From: Ferruginibacter sp.
GTDB lineage: Bacteria > Bacteroidota > Bacteroidia > Chitinophagales > Chitinophagaceae
NCBI GenBank assembly: GCA_017983695.1
Contig: JAGOAX010000005.1
Span: 248,001 to 312,000 of the forward strand
Direction of reading: 5' to 3'
Length of the DNA: 64,000 nucleotides
Every line of letters begins with the position of its first letter. Position 1 is the stretch's first letter. Shown here piece after piece: positions 25,938-33,978 of this stretch. Position numbers and translations under genes: made by a program. The notes beneath the pieces are model-generated. The model had not been told where the DNA came from. It saw only the letters and a list, made by a program, of their open reading frames with translations, and searched no databases.

Positions 25938-25958
25938 TTTGAAGATTTTTTTCTATCG

Positions 25959-26954
25959 TTAGATTAATTTTTTTGCCAGTTCAATTTGTGCATCGCTGCC
26001 CATTACAATTAGACCTTCGCCTACATTTACGGTATAAGTTGCAGGTGGATTAATGGTAAAATGATTACCGGTATTTTTTATACCCAAAATGGTACAGTTG
26101 GTTTTTTTCCACAGATCCAGCTCATTTAATGAAATGGTTTTTCGGGCTTCCAGTTCTGCTACACGGAATTCAGCATTATTTCTTGTACTCATTATAGATA
26201 ACAGTTCCACTACATCTGGCAGCATCACTAATGTTGCCATATGAGCACCGCCAATTTTATCGGGCATAATTACATTACTGGCACCGGCAATTTTTAATTT
26301 TTTTATAGATGAATCCTGCGAAGCCCGGCTGATAACTTTTACTTTAGGATTAAGCTGCCTTGCGGTAAGTACCACAAATAAATTATCCGCATCAACAGGT
26401 AAGGTAATAATAACTGCTCTTGCATTTGCTATACCGGCTTCCAGTAAGGTTTCATCTTTGGTAGCATCGCCTTTCATAAAATATTCTACATCAAAATCAA
26501 GGTCCTTTTCAAGGTCATTCTTTTCTTCCACCACTACAAAAGGAATTTTATTGTGGTGCAATACCTGTGCACTTTCTTTGCCATTACGGCCAAAGCCACA
26601 AATAATAACATGGTCCTTTAATTTTTGAATGCTGTTTTCCATTTTAATCAGTTTATATTTTTTAATGAACTCCAGGTCGAAAAAATAACGGGAGAGCAAA
26701 GTGATAAAATAAGTAAACAGGCCCAGGTTAATAATAATAAGAAAAATGGTAAACACCCTGCCTGCCTCACTTAAAGGATGTACTTCGTTAAAACCAACAG
26801 ACGCAACTGTAATTACCGTCATATACAAGGCTTCCAAAAAATTATAGCCTTCTATTACAATATATCCGATCGTACCAATCAGTGTTAGTACCACCATTAA
26901 AAATAGTGGTGGAAAAAGGCCTTTAAAAAGATGTAACAGCTTTGCCGAAATCAT
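25959..26954 (-). CDS. Two-TM potassium channel with RCK (TrkA-N/C) domain
   Basis: 331 residues. Two membrane helices (about 14-35 and 66-92) flank a pore loop, 'TVITVASVGFNEVHPLS'. A Rossmann RCK domain follows ('HVIICGFGRNGKESAQVL', 115-132; 'GDATKDETLLEAGI'), with a TrkA-C end ('VNVGEGLIVMGS'). The family's selectivity filter is TVGYGD; here it is 'SVGFNE' (52-57). The protein probably conducts or senses cations under nucleotide control. It is divergently arranged with dacB, 39 bp apart. Confidence 0.88.
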   Translation of the reverse strand: MISAKLLHLFKGLFPPLFLMVVLTLIGTIGYIVIEGYNFLEALYMTVITVASVGFNEVHPLSEAGRVFTIFLIIINLGLFTYFITLLSRYFFDLEFIKKYKLIKMENSIQKLKDHVIICGFGRNGKESAQVLHHNKIPFVVVEEKNDLEKDLDFDVEYFMKGDATKDETLLEAGIANARAVIITLPVDADNLFVVLTARQLNPKVKVISRASQDSSIKKLKIAGASNVIMPDKIGGAHMATLVMLPDVVELLSIMSTRNNAEFRVAELEARKTISLNELDLWKKTNCTILGIKNTGNHFTINPPATYTVNVGEGLIVMGSDAQIELAKKLI

Positions 26955-26993
26955 TGTGATTAATATGCTTGAAAATTATAACTTTAATCTTAA

Positions 26994-28346
26994 ATGAAGA
27001 AGAGAAATAAAGCTGATAGTTATCATACAGTATCATTATACCGGTTAGTATTTGTTATACTGGCAATATTTACAACAGGTTTTTACTCCTGTACCGTAAA
27101 TAAACAGGTAAGCAAAGCCGCAACTACCATTTTATTAAAAGACAGTGCTGTTGCTACGGGACATATCGGCATTTGCATTTACGAGCCTGCAACAAATAAA
27201 TACTGGTACAATTATAACAGCAGCCATTATTTTATACCGGCCAGTAATACTAAACTGTTTACATTGTATGCAGGAATGAAATATTTGGGAGATAGTTTGG
27301 TGGGATTGAGGTATCAAACTCAAAAAATGGGCACTGAAATAATTACAGAGATAACTCCAACAGGAGATCCTACTCTTTTACTCTCTGAATTTAAAAACCA
27401 ACCAGTTGTCGATTTTCTAAGGGGTCAAAAAAAAATTGTTATAAACAGATTACAGTACTTAAATCCATTAGGAATGGGTTGGGCATGGGATGATTACCAG
27501 GAAACATTTATGGCACCAAGAAGTACATTTCCAATGTATGGAGATGTAGTCAGAATAAAATGGAACAACAAAGACAGTTTATCTATAGTTCCAAAATATT
27601 TTCATAAGGAAAGTGAAATGACAGATACTTTTGATAGCGGTTTTAATTTAATTAAAAAAAAGGGAAGTAATCATTTGATATTTACTTCAGGTGATGATAA
27701 AAGCAAGAGTACTACCTTTGAATCAGACTTACTAACCGGAATTAAATTACTGGAAGATACTTTGCCGAATTTAGATATTACTTATACAAACGGTGTAATT
27801 ATCAATACAGATAGAAAGAATAGAATTATCCACTCCCAACCCTCCGATTCTCTCTTTAAACCCATGATGCACCGCAGCGATAATTTTTTTGCGGAACAAA
27901 CTTTACTAATGGCCAGCAACGAATATTTAGGATACATGAGTGATGCAAAAATTATTGATACCGTTTTAAAAACTGATTTAAAAGATGTACCGCAACGTCC
28001 TAAGTGGGTAGATGGCAGCGGGTTGAGCCGCTATAATTTATTTACGCCGCAAAGTTTTGTGTACATTCTTAATAAAATGAAAAACGAGTTTGGATTTGAA
28101 AGAATGAAAACAATATTACCCACCGGAGGCGAAGGCACTTTAAACTCTTATTATAAAAAAGAAGCAGGTTTTATCTATGCCAAAACAGGTACCTTAAGCA
28201 ATAACTGTGCGTTAAGTGGTTATCTAATAACCAATAAAGGAAAATTGCTTATTTTTTCTATTTTAACTAATAACTATATAACCGGCGCTACGCCGATTCG
28301 CAAAGCTGCAGAGCGGTTTTTACAGGGTATCCGTGAAAAATATTAA
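26994..28346 (+). CDS. dacB: D-alanyl-D-alanine carboxypeptidase/endopeptidase, PBP4 type (S13)
   Basis: 450 residues. 'AIFTTGFYSC' suggests a lipoprotein signal with Cys33. The penicillin-binding motifs are SxxK 'SNTK' (Ser84, Lys87), SxN 'RSDNFFAEQ' and KTG 'YAKTGTLSNN'. It trims or cleaves peptidoglycan cross-links in the periplasm. The length is in the S13 range. It shares a 39-bp divergent promoter region with the potassium channel gene. It is followed after 99 bp by a PKD-repeat T9SS protein. Confidence 0.9.
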   Translation: MKKRNKADSYHTVSLYRLVFVILAIFTTGFYSCTVNKQVSKAATTILLKDSAVATGHIGICIYEPATNKYWYNYNSSHYFIPASNTKLFTLYAGMKYLGDSLVGLRYQTQKMGTEIITEITPTGDPTLLLSEFKNQPVVDFLRGQKKIVINRLQYLNPLGMGWAWDDYQETFMAPRSTFPMYGDVVRIKWNNKDSLSIVPKYFHKESEMTDTFDSGFNLIKKKGSNHLIFTSGDDKSKSTTFESDLLTGIKLLEDTLPNLDITYTNGVIINTDRKNRIIHSQPSDSLFKPMMHRSDNFFAEQTLLMASNEYLGYMSDAKIIDTVLKTDLKDVPQRPKWVDGSGLSRYNLFTPQSFVYILNKMKNEFGFERMKTILPTGGEGTLNSYYKKEAGFIYAKTGTLSNNCALSGYLITNKGKLLIFSILTNNYITGATPIRKAAERFLQGIREKY

Positions 28347-28445
28347 AATTTCCTACCTCCTCAGGCAACACAACTAAAAGTTGCAGTATCTCCTTTACAG
28401 AACCGAAAAACCGTTTTTAATCTTTAACCTTTAAATTGTTTTGTT

Positions 28446-30401
28446 ATGAAAAGAATATTTACCCTGCTGCTGTTTGCCCTTGCAGCATTTAGCTTTCAAT
28501 CAAAAGCACAAGGCGGTACAACCTGCAATGCTGATTTCAGTTTTCAGTATCTTACCGCTAATAATATTAAGTTTCTCCCTGTTGTAATCGGAGACTCTTT
28601 TAATACACAACATTACTGGAAGTTTGGTGATGGTACTGTTACAAATACGCCAGTACCCACGCATTTATACACTGCACCGGGTACATACAGCGTTACCCAC
28701 CTTATTATCAAACATAATAATAATGGTACTGTTGTTTGTGCTGACACGGTAATTAAACAGGTCGTTATTCAATCGGTAGCCTGCAACCTCCAGGCGTATT
28801 TTACTTTTCATGCCGACTCTGCAAATTTTTTAAAAATAAATTTTGCTAATGCCACTGTTACTGCATCGCCAACAGATTCTTTAAGATGGACCTTTGGTGA
28901 TGGTACTTCTTTAAGTGGTTTGGCCAGTAACCCTGCTATAAGCAATCCCACACATGTATATGCAAATGCCGGCACTTATAATACATGCCTGCGTGTAAAA
29001 AGAAATAATAATACCGGTACCACACCATGCGTAAGTGAAATTTGTAAAACAGTAGTGGTAACACAACCTTGTAATCTTATTGCCAACTTTACTTCAGCAC
29101 CAGACCCTAATCATCCGCTGCGTATAAAATTTACCAATACCAGTGCCCCGATTGCAGCTACTGATTCTGTACGCTGGACTTTTGGTGATGGCACATCTGT
29201 AAGTGGTGTACAGGGTGATCCTAATGTAGCTAATCCTACACATAATTATTTACAAGGCGGAACTTATGTAGTTTGCCTGAGGATAAAGAAAAATATCACT
29301 GCTACAAATACGCCTTGTGTAAAAGAAATATGCAAAACAATAACTGTACAAACGCCATGTAATATCCAGGTAAACTTTAGTATGCACCGGGATTCTCTTA
29401 GTCCACGTAAAGTATATTTTAACAACTTAACCGTAGTAACCACCACTAACGCTATAGCCAAATGGAGTTTTGGTGATGGTATCTATGCCGGAACATGGAA
29501 TGCTGTACATGAATATGCACAGCCGGGAACATACAGGGTTTGTCTTACAATTCAAACCGCTCCTAATTGTGTAAGGGAAAAATGCGACACTATTATTATT
29601 CCGGCTACTGCACCATCTTGTAAAGATCTGTCGGTATTTAAGTTTGAAAAATTCAGTAACGACAATCAGAAATATAAATTTATTCCTCAGCATATTTTAA
29701 ATGATGTGCAATACACCTGGACCTTTGGAGATGGCACCGGCAGCCACGACCCGATTGCCACACACCGCTATGCACAACCCGGCATTTATATAGCTTGCCT
29801 AACAGCATGGCGTGGCCCAAATTGTGCATCAACAACCTGTAAGGAAATAAGGGTATTGCCACAAATTAATTGCGACAGTATTCATGTAAGTTATAATTAC
29901 CAGAGAGATGCGCTGGTGCTAAACAAAATTTATTTCTATGCAAATGGCAATTACCCGATACTGGATCAGACATGGACGATTACCAGGTTAGCGCCTGCAA
30001 CCACACCGCCGGTCATATTACACCAGAACAACCCAGTATATGTTTTTAATGACACCGGTTATTACAGGGTTTGTTTAAAAGCAATAACACTGGGTGGTTG
30101 TGTAAAAGAATACTGCAGTGTTATAAGAATAGAACAGGTATTAAATAGTGCTTGTTTGTTACAGGCTTACCCAAATCCTGCTACAGCAGTTGTTAATGTA
30201 AATGTGCTGTTGTCTTTACCGGGAGCTATTGATGCCTACGTTTATAATTCGATGAATGTATTGGTAAAAGAAAAACACCTGGCAGGCGTAGCCGGAAATA
30301 ATATTGTAGGTATCAATATCAACGATCTTGCAGCTGGTCTGTACACAATGAAAATTAAGTATGGCGGAAAAATCTGTTACGCCAGGTTCACTAAGTTATA
30401 A
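28446..30401 (+). CDS. Secreted PKD-repeat protein with type-A T9SS sorting domain
   Basis: 651 residues with a signal peptide ending 'SFQSKAQGG' (residue 21). About five PKD domains carry the hallmark WxFGDG: 'YWKFGDGTV', 'LRWTFGDGTS', 'VRWTFGDGTSVSG', 'AKWSFGDGIY' and 'YTWTFGDGTG', each followed by an 'HxYxxxGTY' strand. Every repeat has paired Cys. The C-terminus 'LQAYPNPATAVVNVNV' to 'GLYTMKIKYGG' is a type-A sorting domain. It is a surface protein exported by the type IX system. A terminator follows. Confidence 0.92.
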   Translation: MKRIFTLLLFALAAFSFQSKAQGGTTCNADFSFQYLTANNIKFLPVVIGDSFNTQHYWKFGDGTVTNTPVPTHLYTAPGTYSVTHLIIKHNNNGTVVCADTVIKQVVIQSVACNLQAYFTFHADSANFLKINFANATVTASPTDSLRWTFGDGTSLSGLASNPAISNPTHVYANAGTYNTCLRVKRNNNTGTTPCVSEICKTVVVTQPCNLIANFTSAPDPNHPLRIKFTNTSAPIAATDSVRWTFGDGTSVSGVQGDPNVANPTHNYLQGGTYVVCLRIKKNITATNTPCVKEICKTITVQTPCNIQVNFSMHRDSLSPRKVYFNNLTVVTTTNAIAKWSFGDGIYAGTWNAVHEYAQPGTYRVCLTIQTAPNCVREKCDTIIIPATAPSCKDLSVFKFEKFSNDNQKYKFIPQHILNDVQYTWTFGDGTGSHDPIATHRYAQPGIYIACLTAWRGPNCASTTCKEIRVLPQINCDSIHVSYNYQRDALVLNKIYFYANGNYPILDQTWTITRLAPATTPPVILHQNNPVYVFNDTGYYRVCLKAITLGGCVKEYCSVIRIEQVLNSACLLQAYPNPATAVVNVNVLLSLPGAIDAYVYNSMNVLVKEKHLAGVAGNNIVGININDLAAGLYTMKIKYGGKICYARFTKL

Positions 30402-30425
30402 CCTTGGGGGGTTATGTAATAAAGG

Positions 30426-30456
30426 TCCTGCAGCATTTATGTTGCAGGATTTTTTA
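30426..30456 (+). terminator. Intrinsic terminator after the PKD-repeat gene
   Basis: Stem TCCTGCA/TGCAGGA (30426-30432, 30443-30449) with an AT-rich loop, then seven T. Confidence 0.85.
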
Positions 30457-30576
30457 TTTTGCCTGTAATAAAACGTGTAAATATGTCGTTATAATATAAT
30501 AAAAGAGATAATTTTGGACAACATTCATTTTTATCAACACATGTTGGTATCGTACAAACAGTAAAAAATTTATAGA

Positions 30577-30584
30577 TATATTTG
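30577..30584 (+). promoter_or_regulatory. -7 box TATATTTG
   Basis: Matches TAnnTTTG and ends 18 nt before the ATG at 30603. No well-spaced -33 TTTG was found. Confidence 0.4.
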
Positions 30585-30602
30585 TCTTAAATGTAAACCC
30601 TG

Positions 30603-31451
30603 ATGTCTGCCTTAGCCTTATTCTTCTCCCTTACAGCAACTATTTTCGGTATACAAACGCCGGAAAAAAATGGTATTGAAGCTAAACAAGCTGCTTTTAC
30701 GCCTGTAGAAAAAATTATTGCTCATAAACTGGGAGATAAAACCATTTCGTTCAGAGTGGTACAATATGGTGAAACTGTAAATACCTGCTGTATTAATTTA
30801 CATGATGATGAAATGACTTCCGTAAAAGCGGCACGATCCCTTTTAGAACAGCAGGGAGGTTTACTGATAAAGATTGAGAACCAATTCCAACGCAATGTCA
30901 ACTTTCCATTTAAAGGCGTGATGTACTCATTTGATCCTAACAGGATATTTTCACGTACCGGCATTGGGCTTACCCTGAGGGTATCAAAAGGAAAAATACA
31001 TCCGCTTGCAATAACTGAAGTAGAAAAATTTGCTACACACCTGCTGGAACTTATACCCGACAGCATTCCTTGTTTAATTGCCTTGCACAATAATACCAAC
31101 GGCGACTTTTCTGTTAAGACCTACCAACCTGGTGGCAAAAGACAAACTGATGCCAAACAGGTGTACGCAGATAGCTGGCAGGATATTGATGATATAGCAC
31201 TTACTACAGACGAAACGATTTACACCAAGATGGCAGCCTTTGGTTATAACAGTATTTTGCAGGACAATGAAAATGTTTATAAAGATGGTTCGTTAAGTGT
31301 GTATTACGGCGAAAAAAACAGGCGCTATATTAATATTGAAACACAGCATGGCAAAACTGTACAGTACGGAGAAATGCTTAGCAAATTGCTGTATATATTA
31401 GATGAAGAGAAAAAATCGGTGGCCAGCCTGGCACCAATAGAGATTGAGTAA
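30603..31451 (+). CDS. Exported protein with amidase/carboxypeptidase-like His/Glu motifs (unknown)
   Basis: 282 residues. 'MSALALFFSLTATIFGIQT' is a short signal-like start. Possible metal-binding residues are 'CINLHDDEMTS' (HxxE), 'CLIALHNNTNGD' and 'RRYINIETQHGK'; the order HxxE...H...E/H recalls zinc amidases and metallocarboxypeptidases. No family was firmly recognised, so a hydrolase role is only inferred. The gene has its own -7 box and converges with mutL, whose stop is 19 bp away. Confidence 0.5.
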   Translation: MSALALFFSLTATIFGIQTPEKNGIEAKQAAFTPVEKIIAHKLGDKTISFRVVQYGETVNTCCINLHDDEMTSVKAARSLLEQQGGLLIKIENQFQRNVNFPFKGVMYSFDPNRIFSRTGIGLTLRVSKGKIHPLAITEVEKFATHLLELIPDSIPCLIALHNNTNGDFSVKTYQPGGKRQTDAKQVYADSWQDIDDIALTTDETIYTKMAAFGYNSILQDNENVYKDGSLSVYYGEKNRRYINIETQHGKTVQYGEMLSKLLYILDEEKKSVASLAPIEIE

Positions 31452-31470
31452 CCCTTATTTATTATAATAA

Positions 31471-33291
31471 TTATCTGCCGAACATTTTATCCAGTTCATC
31501 TTTCTTAAACTCCAGGTAAGTGGGTTTGCCATTAGGCGTAATATTAGGCGTGGCACAACCGAACAAAGCCTCAGCTAAAACTTTCATTTCTTTATCGGTA
31601 AGTGATGTGCCTGCTTTAATAGATTGCTGCAATGCCAGTGAGCGTAACAGTTTTTCTCTTTTATTAAATTTCAGATCACTGCTGAAATGCTTGTATTGCT
31701 CCAGCATTTTTTCTATTGCTGTTTTTTCGTTACCCTCATTTACATCGGCAGGTGTGCCCTGAATTACAAAAGTATTGTTGCCAAAAGGTTCCAGTAAGTA
31801 GCCTAAATGATTTAAGTCGGGTAAAAGTTCTTTTAATAAAACCGCATCGGCAGCAGCCAGCTCCATTGTTGCCGGAAACAAACTTTGCTGCGTGGCAATA
31901 GGTTTACCGTCAACAGCATTTATAAAACGTTCGTACAAAATACGCTCATGTGCGTTTTGCTGGTTAATGAGTAAATAACCTTTATCATTTTGTACAACAA
32001 TGTAACTGTTGTGTATTTGAAAAAGATGATCGGTATTGGGTTGCTGGCTGTTGGTAGTATGCAATATTTGTTGCGGTGCAGCAGTTGATCCACCTGCCAC
32101 TTGTTCCGCCGGTTCATAAAAATCTTTCCAATGCTTCAGTTCGCTTTTACTTTCAATAAAATGGCTCTGGTGTTTTTTGGTGAATGTGCTGTATAAAGAA
32201 GATGATGTTGCGGTTGACTTTCTTTCTTCGGTAAAAGGTTTACTCACGGCATCCAATTGCTGTATAGAAGCATCGAGTTCAAAATCGAGTGTAGGTGTAA
32301 TACTGAATTGTGCCAACGCATGTTTTACCGCACTCTGCACAAAAGCATACACAATTTTTTCATCCTCAAATTTTATTTCCTGTTTTGTAGGGTGTACATT
32401 AATATCCAGCTGTGCCGGATCCAGGTCTATAAATAAAGCATACATCGGAAAACTGTCCTTACCTATCATCTCATCAAAAGCATTCATTACTGCATGATTG
32501 AGGTAAGCACTTTTTATAAAGCGGCTGTTCACAAAAAAATATTGGTCGCCCCTGGTTTTTTTGGCGGTTTCTGGTTTACCAACAAAACCAAAAATATTCA
32601 GGTAATCGGTATGCTCCTGCACACTCACCAATTTTGCATTATAGGTATTCCCTAATATCTGAACAATACGCTGCTTTAACGTACCCTTCTCTAAATGAAA
32701 AACCTGCTGACCATTGGAAGTAAGAGAAAAGAAAATATCCGGGAAGGCCATTGCGACCCTTATAAATTCATCAACAATATGGCGTAATTCTGCAGCATTA
32801 CTTTTTAAAAAATTCCTTCGTGCCGGCACATTAAAAAATAAATTTTTCATGGCAATGCTGGTGCCAACAGATGCTGCTACCGGCTCCTGTTTTTTTACAA
32901 TGCTGTTTTCAATTTCAAGATAAACACCGGTTTCATCATCAAGCCGCTTTGTTTTTAATTCCACCTGTGCCACAGCGGCAATACTTGCCAGGGCTTCGCC
33001 TCTAAAACCCATGGTTTTAATACGAAACAGGTCTTCAATATTACTGATCTTGGATGTGGCATGGCGTTCAAAAGCCATACGGGCATCAGTTTCGCTCATG
33101 CCCTTGCCATTATCTATAACCTGTATCAGCGATTTGCCGGCATCATTTACAAAAAGTTTAATTTCACCGGCACCTGCATCCACTGCATTTTCCAAAAGCT
33201 CTTTTACAGCACTGGCTGGCCGCTGAATGACTTCGCCGGCAGCAATCTGGTTAGCAATGTTATCGGGCAATAATTGAATGATATCGGGCAA
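31471..33291 (-). CDS. mutL: DNA mismatch repair protein MutL
   Basis: 606 residues. The N-terminal GHKL ATPase is intact: 'ELLENAVDAGAGEI', 'DNGKGM', 'TSKI', 'MGFRGEALASIAAVAQVEL' and 'GTSIAMKNLFFNVPARRNFL'. The C-terminal endonuclease motif, normally DQHAxxExxxxE, reads 'NQQNAHERILYE'. The later zinc-site motifs, normally ACxxAIR and CPHGRP, read 'LQQSIKAG' and 'TPNGKP'. MutL links MutS to strand incision, and here the nicking site looks degraded. The gene stands alone on the minus strand. Confidence 0.95.
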   Translation of the reverse strand: MPDIIQLLPDNIANQIAAGEVIQRPASAVKELLENAVDAGAGEIKLFVNDAGKSLIQVIDNGKGMSETDARMAFERHATSKISNIEDLFRIKTMGFRGEALASIAAVAQVELKTKRLDDETGVYLEIENSIVKKQEPVAASVGTSIAMKNLFFNVPARRNFLKSNAAELRHIVDEFIRVAMAFPDIFFSLTSNGQQVFHLEKGTLKQRIVQILGNTYNAKLVSVQEHTDYLNIFGFVGKPETAKKTRGDQYFFVNSRFIKSAYLNHAVMNAFDEMIGKDSFPMYALFIDLDPAQLDINVHPTKQEIKFEDEKIVYAFVQSAVKHALAQFSITPTLDFELDASIQQLDAVSKPFTEERKSTATSSSLYSTFTKKHQSHFIESKSELKHWKDFYEPAEQVAGGSTAAPQQILHTTNSQQPNTDHLFQIHNSYIVVQNDKGYLLINQQNAHERILYERFINAVDGKPIATQQSLFPATMELAAADAVLLKELLPDLNHLGYLLEPFGNNTFVIQGTPADVNEGNEKTAIEKMLEQYKHFSSDLKFNKREKLLRSLALQQSIKAGTSLTDKEMKVLAEALFGCATPNITPNGKPTYLEFKKDELDKMFGR

Positions 33292-33356
33292 AAGTCCTCC
33301 TTTATTTAGGGGGCAAAAGTCGCAAAATTTTCTGACTAAATGGAGATAAAACTATA

Positions 33357-33896
33357 CTAGTCCCAAATATCTGAAAAGCTTACTTCAGCTGTGCAATCAT
33401 CCTGCAGCGTAAAAGTAAAATTTTCGGGATTGATGGCAACGGGTTGATATTGTTGTTCTGCTATTTGGTATATTTCTATTTTTTTAAAATGTGGGTCAAC
33501 TATAAGATAATACTTCACCTGTTGAGATTGGTACAATTCCATTTTTTCTCCCCGGTCTTTAGCAGCTGTTGAAGGAGAAAGAATTTCAGTAACTAAAACC
33601 GGTGGATAATCTAAATATTTCTTTTCTATTTTATCACATACAATTAAAAGGTCTGGTTGTACCACAGTATCCTCTGCAATCTTCCAATCGATAGGGATAT
33701 ATGTTTTACATTTTTTGCAGCTTTTTTCAAGAGCTGTTTTAAAACTTCCGTACAAATTTGCATTTATAATTTGATGCTGTGGCACAGGCGCAGGACTCAT
33801 TGCGTAGGGCATTCCTTCAATTAACTCCCACCTGCCTTCCCAAAGGCAATACTCATCGTAGGTATAATGTGGCCGGAATTTTTCTGCAATTGACAT
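33357..33896 (-). CDS. Uma2 family protein (DUF820, restriction-endonuclease fold)
   Basis: 179 residues. Family landmarks are 'WELIEGMPYAMSPAP', 'HQIINANLYGSF', 'VVQPDLLIVCDK' (Asp82) and 'PPVLVTEILSPSTAAKDRGEK' (Glu104), then 'YLIVDPHFKKIEIYQ'. The PD-(D/E)xK residues are present. Two Cys pairs near 60-63 are extra. Uma2 proteins are common in Bacteroidota and Cyanobacteria; their role is poorly known. It lies between mutL and the GH3 gene. Confidence 0.88.
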   Translation of the reverse strand: MSIAEKFRPHYTYDEYCLWEGRWELIEGMPYAMSPAPVPQHQIINANLYGSFKTALEKSCKKCKTYIPIDWKIAEDTVVQPDLLIVCDKIEKKYLDYPPVLVTEILSPSTAAKDRGEKMELYQSQQVKYYLIVDPHFKKIEIYQIAEQQYQPVAINPENFTFTLQDDCTAEVSFSDIWD

Positions 33897-33978
33897 ATTG
33901 TAAAGTTAAAAAATATTTTTAAAAGTATTAGGTATTTAAAATACTGGATATTTGTTGTTATTAAGTATTTTTATAGCC

